Source: Entomortierella parvispora
Lineage: Eukaryota > Mortierellomycota > Mortierellomycetes > Mortierellales > Mortierellaceae
Length of the DNA: 64,000 nt
NCBI GenBank assembly: GCA_963573315.1
Contig: OY752143.1
Span: forward strand, 806,001-870,000
Reading direction: 5' to 3'
Under the pieces are notes generated by a model. It saw only the letters and a program-made list of their open reading frames with translations, ran no database searches and was not told the origin of the DNA. Positions within the stretch are counted from its first letter, which is position 1. The number at the start of each line of letters is the position of its first letter. Position numbers and translations under genes: made by a program. Below, piece after piece: positions 10,628 through 23,005 of this stretch.

Positions 10628-12449
10628 TTATTTATTGTGAAGGTTGTCCTTTGTGGAGGCTATTAGTTTCTCTGAAAACTGCTTACTCTTGAGCCGTTGT
10701 ATCTTGCTATGGTAAATAATTCCTGCTTTTTTCTGACGACCTGCCTTCTGTCGAAGAGGTTCCAATGCTTCTTGGGCTTCAGGGCAAAAGCGATTCAGAT
10801 AGGCATTGCTCTGATGAACACGACTCAATGGGTTAGGAAGAGAGTATTTCCAGAATGGCTCTAGTGTTGGTGACTGATCATATTTCCATCGGAACTTGAT
10901 TTCTGGGTCGCTGGTCATCCTCTTGTTGTGCTCCTCTTTGGCCGCCGCGAGAGCGTCAGGTTGGTCCATGTTGACGCTTTCTAAGGTTTCATTCCCATCC
11001 TCTGACGATTTTTGAGTCGAAGTGGACTTTGACTTTGGTGCACCTCGTTCACCGTAAAGCTTTGGATTCTGAAGTGCCTTGACCATTAACTCCATCAACT
11101 TTTCTTGAGTCGTCCACAAGACCTCTCTCTTTGGGAAAATCAGATATTCGTACCCTGGCCGAGCCAATGTTGGTATTGCTGTTGTTGCTATCGTGGTGGT
11201 TCCTGCTGAGACTGCATCAGCATCGGCGGCAGCAGCGGCAGCAGCAGCAGCAGCGGAAGAATCCCCCCGAAAGACCATTTCAGCTGCAGCAACCAACTTT
11301 TTCCTGACCATGTTTCTATCCGTGGCCAGTTTGGAGACGATTTTTTTGGAGGTCATGAACGAGACTCGGAAAGGTGAGTGTGGACTATTAATCGTTTCTG
11401 GATACTGTCTTCTGTTGGCGAGCTTGAATTGAATCATGGGTTGCGGAGGCTTTGGAGGTGTCGGAAGGGCCTGGTTCGTGGAAGTTGAAGAGGACAGACG
11501 TTGGAATTCCTGCAGTTTTTCATTGTATTCTGCCATTGCTTTGTCGTGTTCTTTCATGGCCTTTTGTACAAACACCGGTATGTCCGCTAGAATATAGATG
11601 CTATCATTAGCCTGCCTTGCGTGAATCGATGAAAAACGATGCATGGTATGGCATGAACAAGTTCAGGAAGATAACAACGGTACTCACGAGGAGGAGGTTC
11701 CCGGAAGGGCATTGGAGCTGCCTTGATTGAAAAGACATCGTTGAAGACATTGAATGATCCGGCTCTCTTGGTGTAAAGCTCCTGTACAGCATGTTTGTCC
11801 AACGATTCAATCTATGTGTAACATTCATTGAATATACGAGAAACTCCATTAGGAAAAGAAAAGAGGCTGAAGACCATCCTTAACAACAGAAATGATAGAA
11901 AAGACCATTTACCCTCTCCGTAGCTGGGATAGTCCGGAAATTTGTGGGCATATTCTTTGGTAAAAGCCGGGGTCGTGGCGGAGCCTTGTTACCTCTGAAA
12001 GGGCCTTGTTGCTTGTCTTTGCTGTTCCTGACGAATGTGCTACTATCCCGCACGTTCTTGAGGCGATCGTTCGGTTTGTTGTCTGAATCTTTCACTCGTC
12101 CTTCTTGACCTGGACCAAGACCTTGACTGTTAGGGGTACGATCCAAAGGCTCGTATGTAGATTGGGAAGGGCCGTTCTCTCCCTGTGCCTTGTTGGATCT
12201 AGAGCTGATGGCACTTGAGGTTCGGCCTGGTCGCGCATTTCTCCTGTCCGCTCTATCAGAAGTCTGTTCAGGTGAAGAGAAAGGTTTTGAGGAACGTCGA
12301 CCTGTATCAGATCCGGGCTTTGGAGTAGAGGTTGCCTTGGACGAGAACATGGTCTTTGTGGCACCAGTTGCTCTGAACTCGGGAAACAATCGCGTGGCGG
12401 GGATGGGAGCAGACGCTGGGATGCGGGTAGAGAGCATCAGTCGGGCCAT
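10628..12449 (-). CDS. Probable mitochondrial protein with bacterial RNase P protein (RnpA)-like core
   Basis: Exons 12449-11913, 11811-11688 and 11586-10628 give 539 residues. Bacterial RnpA elements occur in order. KRAGSFNVFNDVF (residues ~194-206) resembles the RnpA N-terminal 'F..VF' strand. RVSFMTSKKI (~294-303) followed by RNMVRKKL (311-318) reproduces the RnpA SKK and RNR signature. GYEYLIFPKR (~365-374) matches the strand after it, and an amphipathic helix EKLMELMVKAL closes the fold. RnpA binds RNase P RNA for tRNA 5' maturation. The basic, Ser/Arg-rich N-terminus, starting MARLMLSTR, looks like a mitochondrial presequence with a long disordered linker. A proline-rich insert (~225-290) and a poly-Ala run (331-341) enlarge the core. 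An in-frame ATG exists upstream at 12521. A mitoribosomal protein of the same fold is the alternative. Shares a promoter with the Ugo1-like gene. Confidence 0.6.
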
Positions 12450-12760
12450 GTCGAGACATGACCAGTGGGAAGTTGCTCGCATGCTGCTGCTGCAAAAGAC
12501 GGGTCCGATGGATGGGATCAAGATCGAAAGATCGAAAGATCAAAAGAGAGACAAAAAGAAAGAGAGAGAGATCAATTTCCATTTCGGGAACACGCGAGAC
12601 TGCATGTGTGAAATGCGACGAGTGTGTGCCGGGAAGGGAAGGGAAGGGATGATTGTTGCATGGACAATGGATGATTCTTTCTTTCTTTCTCCTTCTTCTT
12701 CTTGTTTGATTTGCGTGTCTTCTCTGATCAAACATCCCTCCTCCATCCACACCAAGGGCC
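12450..12760. promoter_or_regulatory. 311-bp bidirectional promoter between the RnpA-like and Ugo1-like genes
   Basis: The two start codons face away from each other across 311 bp. It contains short GATCGAAA repeats (about 12521-12543), GA-rich sequence and a pyrimidine-rich stretch just before the plus-strand start. Both flanking products are predicted mitochondrial, so co-regulation is plausible but not shown. Confidence 0.5.
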
Positions 12761-14563
12761 ATGTCCTACTCCTTCCCTCCCCCGGGTGGTGCGCCCAACG
12801 CCAACAGCCCCAACATGCTCCGCCCTTACTACTCGGCCTCAGACTCACCCCTGCAATCCTACTACAACACCACCTTGACCTCCTCCACCCTCGAGGAAGA
12901 ACTGGCCGCCCAAAACGAACTCAACTCTCAGACCGCCGCCAAGGAACTGCTCAGCTATGGCTTTGTCAAGTACATGACCCTCGCCATCGCTGCTCCCTTC
13001 GAGGCAGGACAGACATTGCTGCAGGTCCAGTACCTGCCCAATGACGATGGATTCAATGGCGACGAGCAGGACCTTGCCGAGCAGGTAACGTTTGCCGTAG
13101 AACATGTTACTCCTTTCTTTTTTATCCCTGCCGTGTATTGTTTTACGTCATGGATATTGCCGCTAATCTCCTTCGTCTTTTGTTTCAACCATAGGCCCAG
13201 CGCGAAGCCGCCAACAGGAGGGCACAGGAGATCGAGAGTGAACGTGAACGTGAACGCGACTATTACAATGACCGCACAGGTTCGATAACCCACCAGACCT
13301 CTGCTACAGCTGGATACTATACCAGTCAGTATGGCAACCTCCCCAACAACAGCTCTCGAGATGTGTATGGATCTCCCAGAGACAGCGGACTGATCAGTCG
13401 CTATAATGAACCAAGCCGTTACGAGACGCCATCCGTGGCGCCTACAGAACCTGCAACCAGAAGCAGTGTCTACGATGAAGAGAGTCGACCCGCTTATCAA
13501 ATGGCACCTATCGAGGGAGGCGTCTGGAAGGCAGTGACTGACCTCGCAAAGCACCCCACCGAAGGCTGGATGTCGCTTTGGAAGGGTAACAAAACGACAA
13601 TCCCGGATGTGAGTAAACAGCGGTGCGGCTGAAACGGCTGACTGACAATCTCCTTTCTACTGCCCATAGGCCAATATACCAACTGGATCTACGAGATGCT
13701 ACACCTCTTCGCTCAGCCTACGCTAGAGGCGACGCTGAACGACACATTTGATCTTTATGATGACACAATCCCACTGGTACACCTGGACCATGTCGGACCC
13801 AACATTGCCACTATGGTCACCAGTCACCTCGTTGTTGGCTTTATTCTGTCCCCTCTGGAACTTGTCCGCACTCGGTACGGCACAAATCAATCACGAAAAG
13901 ATAGTATTTATGGCCTAAACGACGTATTTAACTGACATTCCTTCATTATGTAGCTTGATTGTGCAAACTGCCAATCCTTTGCAGCGCAAGTACAGCGGTA
14001 TGGTCAACTGCTTCTCAACCATCATCTCGGAAGAAGGAGTGTCCGCACTTTGGGGTGGCGTGAATTTGTTCCCCACCTTGATCTACCATACGCTGACCCC
14101 TTTAATGGCCAACTCGATTCCTTTGATTATCGATCGGGTTTTCAAGCTGTCGGCTGCAGATTCTCCAGTCCTCTACTCCCTCGCAGAGCTTGGTCTGAAC
14201 ACCATTGAGCTTTTGATCCGTCTCCCTATCGAGACTGTCCGTAAGAGACTCCAGATTCAGATCCAATCTCAAGGACGTGCACCGAGCAGCGGTAGCAAAA
14301 AGTATCGCACCGTGGTTGAGACAAGGAAGCGACCATATGTGGGTATGGTTGACTGCGTGTACAGGATTATCAAGGAAGAGGGAGGACATCACAAGCGAGT
14401 CTCGACAGCTTCCTCGGGATCCTCATCAACAACGAGACCTTGGTATTCGGCTTGGGGCGTTCGTGGACTGTACACTGGTCTGGGAATGCACCTGACCAGC
14501 AACGCTGCTCTGTTTGCAGTTGGTGCTGTCACGAACCTGCAGGATGAGGGCGACGACTGGTAA
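12761..14563 (+). CDS. UGO1: Mitochondrial carrier-like protein of the Ugo1/SLC25A46 type
   Basis: Exons 12761-13084, 13195-13585, 13670-13874 and 13954-14563 give 509 residues, close to yeast Ugo1 (502). Carrier-type signatures are degenerate, as in Ugo1: GFILSPLELVRTRLIVQ at the third repeat and LIRLPIETVRKRLQIQ at the fourth, each followed by YSGMVNCFSTIISEEG and YVGMVDCVYRIIKEEG carrier motifs, with few canonical PxD/ExxK motifs. Ugo1 sits in the mitochondrial outer membrane and links the fusion GTPases Fzo1 and Mgm1; SLC25A46 is its animal relative. The N-terminal 250 residues are mostly polar, with a charged RE repeat from the second exon, and contain the WKAVTDLAKHPTEGWMSLWKG segment that begins the carrier part. 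Confidence is high for a carrier-like protein and lower for Ugo1 specifically. Confidence 0.8.
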
Positions 14564-14738
14564 ACGACAGCAGACAATTATTAATATGACCAAAACAAAA
14601 CAAGACCAATGCTTCAGTAAAAAAAAAAAGAGATCGCTCGCTCTAGACAAAATACAATAAACGGTATTGCAGGGACAACGGACTGCAAAAGGATATCCAG
14701 GTGAATCCAAGACAGGACCCCATTTTTCTCGCCATGCG

Positions 14739-14763
14739 TTTTTTTTTTTTTTTTTTTTTTTTT
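14739..14763. repeat. Homopolymer run of 25 T
   Basis: Uninterrupted T tract downstream of the Ugo1-like gene, probably length-variable. Confidence 0.9.
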
Positions 14764-15747
14764 GGTGAACGAACGTATGTATCGAGGTTTCTTTTTTGGT
14801 CTATTAGTGGGGAAATGCGATGAACCTGACCTGCGGAACTACAACTGCTTGTGATTGTCGACCTCTGTTCAACTGCTATCCGGGTAGGAACCACGCTCGC
14901 ACGTCCCAATGACCTTCGCCCTCGTTTCCTCCTTTGGACCATACCTCTGTCCATCTGGCCATTTGTTCAGCTAGCGCAATGACGCTCTACGATCCAAAAT
15001 GACAGAAACGGATAGAAAAAAAAAATGACGCTGGCCACTGAGGTAGTTGATTGGGACTTCGCGCCAAGACAGACAGAGGGCAAACTGGTAGATGGATAGA
15101 TGGTTGGACAAGAAAAGAGCAAAGGAGAAGTTCCGATTTGCATATCCAGGAGTGCCAAGATCCGGGGCGTTTAGTTTTTGGTATCGGAGTGGTAAGGAGC
15201 ATTTTTTTTTTATGTGTTTGGGGACAGGTGGGTGTGCCGTTGCGCTCAAGTTGGATGTTTTGCACATTCTTGTCCTTGTGCCACCACTGCCGGGAAGATA
15301 TTGTCTCCCCGCGGAGCGACTAAGCGGGTGGTTTTGGGCAGTGGGGTCCAAGCGAGCAATTGTGGCCGTTTTCTTCTAGTCATGACTTTAGGAGACAGAG
15401 AGTGGAAACGGACGTCCATGATGAAGACCTAGAGAAAAAAAAAAGAGGAGAGCTGCTCAGTCCTGTCTGGCCCCTGGCGAGATATTAATATACGGCGAGA
15501 AGAGTACAGTTACCGATTGTCGTTTGCGTGGCAATAAAGGGCCATTATTGGAGCTGAAATGAACAAAGCTGGGTTAAGCATAGAGGGAAGGGGGAAGCTG
15601 GGCTTGAACGAATCCCGTCCTTCCTTCTTTCCCTCCTTCTTCGTCTTCAGCTGCTGTTCATCGTCATCTTGCCTTCCCATTTGCCCATGCTGCTGCACTG
15701 CCCTCTCAACCCCACGATCCACACCTGGCCACGAAAGAAAGATCGGT

Positions 15748-15890
<143 letters not shown>

Positions 15891-16163
15891 GCAAACAACA
15901 GCCCGATCAAGTACCATTGCCTTGCTTCCCGCCTGCTCCCTGACTCTTTTTTTTTTCTATTTGCGCCACACTCTTTGCCTAGTGGCTTCCTCCTCCCTTT
16001 GGTCCTCTTGGTCCACTTTGTCCTCTTCTGCTGTTTACTCCTCGTTCGGTCGCTGATTCACTCGATCGCACTCTTCTCTCACTCTAAATCAGATTGCCTT
16101 CATTCCTCCCTTCTTCCATTCAGGATCCTTTCCTTAATCCACACACTTTCATAGTCTGCACCA

Positions 16164-19100
16164 ATGCCTCGGCGCACCAACAGCAGTAGGAGTGGCTGCA
16201 GCGCCAGAAGCAGCTTCAACAACAGCAGCGATACCCTTGCAGCACCAGCTGCAGACCAACCCACTTCTGCCTCTCCTTCCCCTCGCTCACTCCACGTTCG
16301 ACCTCTAAGCATCGATACCATCGCACTCACAGTCCAGGATCCCCCTCGGGAACAGGACAACGGCGCTCCCTTCTTCATTCCCTCAGATACAAACGACAAT
16401 GACAACAAAGACCCGCCCTTCCAAAACACTCCTCGCTCTCGTCCACCTTCCTTTTCCCCATACCCCAGAGAAGCCCCCACTGCAGCCACACGCACAGCGA
16501 CAGAACATGTCAAAACCGCAGTAATTGGTGGAGGTGCTCTGCCCGTCTCGGACTTCAATGTTCTTGCTCCAGGAACCTCGACCTCGCCAAAGTTCCGACC
16601 TATCCAGGCCACGGTGGCGCCTCTTTCTTCTTCAGATGCACCGGCAGAGCCACTGTACCACACCGCGGATGTTCCTGCACCAGCACCTACTCTCCTACAC
16701 GCTCACAACTTCAACACGACCACGCACTATCATCGCCAAAATGGGCAAGCATTTCAACCTTATCCCAGCTCTGTTGACCCACGAGCGCAGAATAGAGACT
16801 ACTACGACCGCACAATTTCCTCTTCTGCAGGGCACGCGGGCCCTAGCCCAGGAGGGGCTGCTGCAGGCACCAACATCCGGTCGCCCGGCAGGAGCAAAAG
16901 ACATGCCAATGGTGATGGCAGTAGGATACGAACAAGTCAGCACAGCGCAAGGACCCAAACCAGCGGCAGCACAACGGCTGTTGGATCCAGGAACGGCGAA
17001 CGACTGCTCTCCTCTTCCTCCTCTGCCAACTCAATATCCTCGTCCCATCTTTCCCGCCAGCATAAAGACAATGGTCCCAACAGAAAGGCCGCCAGCAAGA
17101 GCCGACCCGCTGCAAGAGGACCTCCTGCCGTACCTGAGCCCCTTGCGACAGCACCCGTCCCTCGAAAACGATTTTCCTTGTTCCGTCGACCATTTGCAAC
17201 ACCAGCCCCATCAGACGAGAAGGCTGCTGGAAATTCTAGTCTTAAGGAACCGCGTCTCAGTGTTTCATGGGAAAGCGATATGCGGCAAGGCGACGGGCGG
17301 CCCACCCGGCCAAAGCGCAAGACGGGAGTCCCCGGGCTCAATGGCGAGGAGCCAGAGACCAACCCATTCAATTTCATCGATATCATGCTTGACATGTCCT
17401 ACCGTCCGAGTTGGAGGGAGGTCTGGACAAAGATGAGCAAAGCCGTTACCATCCTGACCGTCTCTTACTTTTGTCTAATGGCCCTTTATTTTGGAGCCTC
17501 GGTAAGGCAGCTTCCCAACCACAGTTGAGACGGAGGCTGCGCTGGAAAATCGCAATGGAGACTGACCCTTCTTTCCCCCTGTCTCTTTTAGTTCCAGTCA
17601 CCAAGTCGACTCGAAAATATGAGTGTAGCGGTTGTCGACTTGGACCACTCTATGATCGGCAATGAGTTTCTCAACTTTACACAAAAGGATAACCAGTTGC
17701 CTGGCCAGATCAATTGGTCTGTCCAAACTTACCAGAACCTTTCTGGAGTCATCGCAGATGTCGAGAATGGAAACTTTTGGGGTGCGGTCGTTGTCAGAGC
17801 CAATGCTTCCTCGCAGCTCATGAAGGCGCTCTCGGTCCCTTTAAAGGACTATGACCCATCCAAGGCCTTTTATTTCATCTATGACGGTGGTCGAGACCCC
17901 CTTGCAGTCAAGCCCTATATTGTTGCGAGCATGTATACCCAGTTTCTGCAATTCACGGCGGGATTCAACCCGGGATGGGTCTCGTTCGTCCTCGGTGTAG
18001 TCGACAACAACAATGTCACTGTAACGAGTCTGGTTGACGCGCCTCAGGTCCTCGGCATGCCTGTGGCATTTGAGGAAATGGATCTCCACCCACCAACCGC
18101 AACCATCATTACCTCCGCTACCTCTGTTGCATATATCTGGATCTTTTTGGTTGCTGGAGGAAGTACTTACTTGGTCGCCCACATTGTGCAGCCGGTGACA
18201 AGGACATGTTCTGTCCGGAAAACGATGCTGCTGCTCCTTGGACCCTTGTTAGGTTTCCTCGGCTGCCTCTCAATGTCTTATAGCGTGCTTCTTTATATCT
18301 TTGGAGTACCCTTCAAGTCTGGCTCTCAGTTCATGGCACTCTTTGCAGGCATGCTACTCCTACAATCTGCGGTCTCCTCCTTGGTCCTCTTCCTGATATT
18401 CTTGATACCCGTCACTGTGATCCCGTCGATTACCATCTCCTTTGTGGTCATGAACGTCATTGCAGTGTTCAACCCTGTGGAACTGATGCCGGGCTTCTAC
18501 AGATGGGTCTATGCGATGCCCTTCCTGAATGCGGTCCAAATCGCTCGTTATACCCTTATGGGATCATACAACCGTCTCAGCTATAATATTCCGATCCTAT
18601 TTGCATGGATTATTGTCCCCTTGACTCTCCTGCCCTTTGCGATCGCCAGACAAAAACGAATTCGGATGGAAGTCATGGAGGCTGAGGTGGAACGAAGACG
18701 GCACCATACGAACCAGCAGCGCAGGAGGGACCAGCAGCAGTCCCACTACCGCCACCAGAACTACTACTCGCAAGATCGAACGTACGAAGACGATGAGGAC
18801 TACTACTACAAAGAAAAATCGCTCGATGGCTTTGGAAAACGAGGCAAGCGATCTCAGGAGTCGGAAAGGCCCCGAGGCGGCGTTTCTCCTTTGCCTCGTC
18901 ATACATCTTATCCATCCAAGCATTATCCATACCAGCATCACAGACGAAGAGTCGAGAGCAGTGACGAGGACGAGGATCTCACTCCGGACGATGGCCGTGG
19001 CGCTGAAGACATCAACAACGGCTATAACAATGGTGGGGACGAGGAGAGGGCGACGGGTGACATCTATGGCGCGACGGATGACGACGATAATGAGCATCAT

Positions 19101-19364
19101 CTTCAATTGGAGATTGAGGCGGCAGCTCAACGGATACGACCTCTCCATGCCCGAACCCTTAGCGATGGACCTATCCCAAGCGCACCTCCAGAGTCACAGA
19201 TCTTCAGACGGACACCAGCACAAGCTCAAGTGGATCTGGATCAGCATGCGTACCTAGAGATGCCGAGATTGAACCGCCATCCATATGCCTCTGAGCTCGT
19301 TGCCGCCTCTCTGACAGCCGCCACTTCTGCCGACAGACCCACGAGCCCGAACGAAGTCAAATAG
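16164..19364 (+). CDS. DUF3533 / SNG1-like membrane protein with long disordered tails
   Basis: Exons 16164-17501 and 17592-19364 (90-bp intron) give 1,036 residues. Residues 1-~410 are Ser/Pro/Arg-rich and disordered. A membrane segment (ILTVSYFCLMALYFGAS) is cut by the intron and followed by FQSPSRLENMSVAVVDLDHS, the SNG1-type start of a large extracytoplasmic loop. Four or five further hydrophobic segments follow (residues ~610-790), including LLLLGPLLGFLGC and LIFLIPVTVIPSITISFVV. This matches the DUF3533 group, which includes yeast Sng1, linked to nitrosoguanidine resistance and lipid asymmetry. The C-terminal ~240 residues are charged, with Glu/Asp runs and His/Arg/Tyr-rich repeats, and are probably cytosolic. 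Sng1 is about 550 residues, so the extra length is in the two tails. Confidence 0.8.
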
Positions 19365-19523
19365 AGTCAAAAAAGCATAGAAAAGAAATTAAAAGATTCT
19401 TGGTGGCGTTGTGACTGATACCCCAAACAAGCCACTTTCCTGGAAAAAAGAAAAAAAAACGCAATGGCAAGGTGCATGCCTACACGCTTTGTTCCTTTTG
19501 TTCGACAGACCCGCGTAACCGAC

Positions 19524-22463
19524 ATGCCTCCAAAAGCCAAGAAGCAGAAGACTGGTGAGAAGACATGGAAAATAGAAGGCCATTGCACCGCATTCACCTC
19601 CATCCGACAATGTAATGTACCAAAGCACAATTACTAAAACCATCGAGGTTTTGCTTTTATTTTGTTGAATTTTATTGAAAGTAAGCACAACGTCCAAGGT
19701 AGCTGTGGTCACGACGGTCACGACCACCATCATGTCTCCCACGCTGCCAATGCCTTCGTCAGGTGCGGCCCCTCTTAGTGCCATTGCTGCCAGGAGACAA
19801 CAACTTTTGGGAGCCAGTAGCTTCGACACTGCCAGTAGTAAAGCATCCACTCCCGAGATCGAGGAGCACATCGCTTCAGATAATCTTGACGTGGAGGATG
19901 AAGACAAGACATCACTAGATAGCGGTGCTAGCGACAGTGAAAGTGAAAGCGGGAGTGACGGTCAAGATGAGGATGAAGAATCTATCGGTGCAAAGGGCGT
20001 GGCGATCGGCGTGCCACATTATGAGAAACGTGAACGCAAGTAAGTCGAAGAGTATCTATGCCTCGTTATCACTCAGCGATAAGAAGAAGCTATAGGTGCG
20101 TGAAACTGAACGCATGCCCTTTTTTAGAGTGTACTCGGACCCTCAGTCTGTATCTTCCTTTAAACCGTCGCGCTATAACGTGGCGTATCTCCTGAGCACG
20201 GAATCGCCTAGCATCGTCATTGTTGGACTACACAGAGGCGAGGTACAATCAGATTTCGACAAAGACAAAATATGCCAACCCGCGCTTTGGATCATATATA
20301 TGATGCGACTTGCTCACACAAATGTCTTGTATTATTTTTACAGACTCTAGTATTTCAAGGATGCGCCAATGTCATTCCTTTGATTGGACACTCGACTATA
20401 TTCGGATACACAATGTCGGGAACCTCAGAGAAATTCACGTCAAAGAAAGTTCAAGGCAAGATACGCACTGCCCCAAAGGAACCTTTGGATATATCATCAG
20501 TGTCTACCTTCAGAATCATATCACCCAGGACGCATGCGCTCGCTGTCATTGAATCTATCAGTTTGGCAGGATCTCAAAGGGAAAAGCTGATAACTCCAAA
20601 AACTGCCACCACGTCACCCAAACTGAAGGACCAACTGGAAAGACTCTTGGCCATGATTTCCGTCAAGGATTTTGATACCATCTTTGCGATCCAATCCGCA
20701 GCTGGCTGTGGAATTTTGGGAATCGAAAAGGTCGTGCCATTGTTCAAGGGAATCTTGACGATCAAGCCACCACCACGCCTTCGAGGCAATGAGGATGAAG
20801 AGAAGCAAGCCGTCTTCAGATTTGAGACGACTATTCCAGGATTCCACCCCATTTTGGAGACAAAAGACAGTATTGCGGCGCTCAAGATCCCAAATACTTG
20901 GCGCACTGCTATGGATAAGCTCCAAGGGGCCACATTCGACGAAAAAACTGGAGGTCGTGCCAAAAAACCACCCGTCTCTGTTGTCTGTGGAGGCAAAAAG
21001 ATGGGAAAATCGACTTTTTCAAGACTTATTTTGAACAGCATGTTGAACAGGTATTATAGTCGAAATGAGCTAAAGTGTGGTTCCATTTACCTTCTTTTGC
21101 TAACATCAAACTACTCTGGCTCTTGAATAGATATCGTAAGGTGGCGTTTATCGAGTGCGATATTGGACAATCAGAGTTTACACCTGTGGGAATGGTAGCA
21201 CTGCATGTGGTCGAGACGCCGGCTCTGGGAGCACCTTTTACTCATCCAAGACAACCCTACCGTGCCTTTTTTGTCGGAAACAGCACGCCAAGGGATAATC
21301 CAGACTACTACATGGAGTGTATCAAGGAGCTTGTCACAACTTATTACCGGGAGGTCTCACATACGAAGGGCTGGGCTGAGGACGAGGATGACGACTATCA
21401 CAGTGACGACGATGAGGACGAGCATATACCCCTAATCATTAATACGCAGGGTTGGATCAAAGGACTGGGCTACGACCTTCTGTTGCAGCTCATCCAGCAC
21501 ACCATGCCTTCGCACATTTTCGGATTCCACTCTCCGTCCAGTGGAGAGTCCAACTTGCCACACAACTTTTTTACAGTCATGAAGGAGCAGGCGGCCGAGG
21601 CGGGACGACCCAGTATTGATTTCTCGTATTTGGCTGCTGTTGTTTTGGGAGATGAAAATGGCAACGTTTCGCCCTTCACAAAGTACCACCCTGCAGATCA
21701 TCGTGCCCTGGCACTGTTGTCATATTTTTATCTCAAGCAAGAGACTACTGAAGACATCACTGCAACCACAAAGGAACAGGATGGATACCTGAACGACAAC
21801 CCGATGTGGGACTTTACACAAGCGCTGATTGTTCGACGACCTTGGAGTTGGGATTGGGCGAATGCAAAAGGAATTTGGGTGCTGTTTGATCAAGTGCCGC
21901 CAAGTCAAATCCTCTATGCCTTGAACGCGAGTCTCGTAGCACTTACTGGTGACAAAGAGACTGGAGATGAGACTGTGGAGAGCACCGCTCCTGTCGATAT
22001 GGCAGTGAATACTGCTCCCAACTACTTTCCCTTGGGAATGTTTCCGCCGCCGCCTCCAGAACACACGACTTGCCACGGTTTGGCGATCATCCGCAGTATC
22101 CAGCCAGCGACTCGGACGTTGCACCTCTTAACACCAATCCCGCTCTCAAAGTTGAAAAAGTGTAACGGCATCATCAAAGGCGCGATCCACATGCCGATCC
22201 ATGCCAGCTTAGACCACAACGAGGACAATACCACAACAACGACCGTCCCAGGAGTCGCAGGCGTCCCCTGGAAGAATGTGCCGTACCTCAACTATGAACC
22301 TGGTTCTGCAAGCAGTGCCGGAGGATCTGGATACAATGGGTCCCAATCACCATCAGGACCAGGCGACTTGTCACCGAGAATGGGATTCGCCCCTCCTGTC
22401 AAGATCATTGGTTCAGACGCCAAGGTGACAAGAAAGAACTTGGGCCGAAAACGACTTCAATAA
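19524..22463 (+). CDS. GRC3: Polynucleotide 5'-hydroxyl kinase GRC3/NOL9, rRNA processing
   Basis: Exons 19524-19554, 19682-20039, 20128-20242, 20344-21050 and 21131-22463 give 847 residues. The P-loop GGKKMGKST lies near residue 384. It is followed across an intron by YRKVAFIECDIGQSEFTPVG, the Clp1/Grc3 motif after Walker A, and later by IPLIINTQGWIKGLGYDLL. The N-terminal part has VYSDPQSVSSFKPSRYNVAYLL and an acidic nuclear-type segment (residues ~90-120). Grc3 phosphorylates RNA 5'-OH ends made by Las1 during ITS2 cleavage in the nucleolus. The first exon codes only ten residues (PPKAKKQKT, a basic nuclear-signal-like start). It was chosen because its phase matches the second exon and no other in-frame ATG lies before the conserved region. 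The C-terminal region after ~residue 800 is low-complexity. Confidence 0.93.
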
Positions 22464-23005
22464 TCGAAAATAGAAAATAAAAAGATGAGAGGAGCAAGCA
22501 TCTAGGCCACAGCAACAGACAAGAAAGAAAAGGACACGTGGTGCAAGGGTAATAAAGGTGTGAGATGACGCGTTTTAAATAGGAATTCAGAAGTGACAGG
22601 GATCAAGAGGAGAGACAGAGGATAAGAGAGGACTGGGAGAAGGGCACGGAGGACTCGGGTCAGGGGACAAAGACTAGGTGCAACGCGTTGCAAGCGTTTT
22701 ATCAAGCCACAGAGGAGACAGGGACAAAGGAGGAAGAGAACAAGAGTGACAATGGGACAAGAGACAAGATAGGGACAAGGGGTGGTGTTTGGAAAGGATC
22801 TTTATTCTTGCCAAGGTAGAGTAAGCGAAGGTGACCCTCCTACAGGTCGGAAGGTCTAGGGTCTGTGGTCTTGACACAAAGCCAAAACTCAGGTACCAGG
22901 GGCACTGCTGTGAAACTCCATTGAAGATGGAGATCCACCACTACGGTCACAACTCTGTGACCGCGATCAACGTGGGTCGACTACACTGGTTTCACGAAAC
23001 AACGA
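22464..23005. other. Convergent intergenic region, purine-rich on the plus strand
   Basis: Separates GRC3 (plus) from the UBL-RBR gene (minus). GA-rich sequence between about 22480 and 22800. Expected to hold two 3' UTRs; no gene seen. Confidence 0.5.

Noticed and set aside
12190-13044. 284-codon plus-strand frame over the RnpA-like/Ugo1-like promoter
   Set aside because: It is antisense to the RnpA-like first exon and overlaps the Ugo1-like first exon in another frame. Composition is not protein-like.
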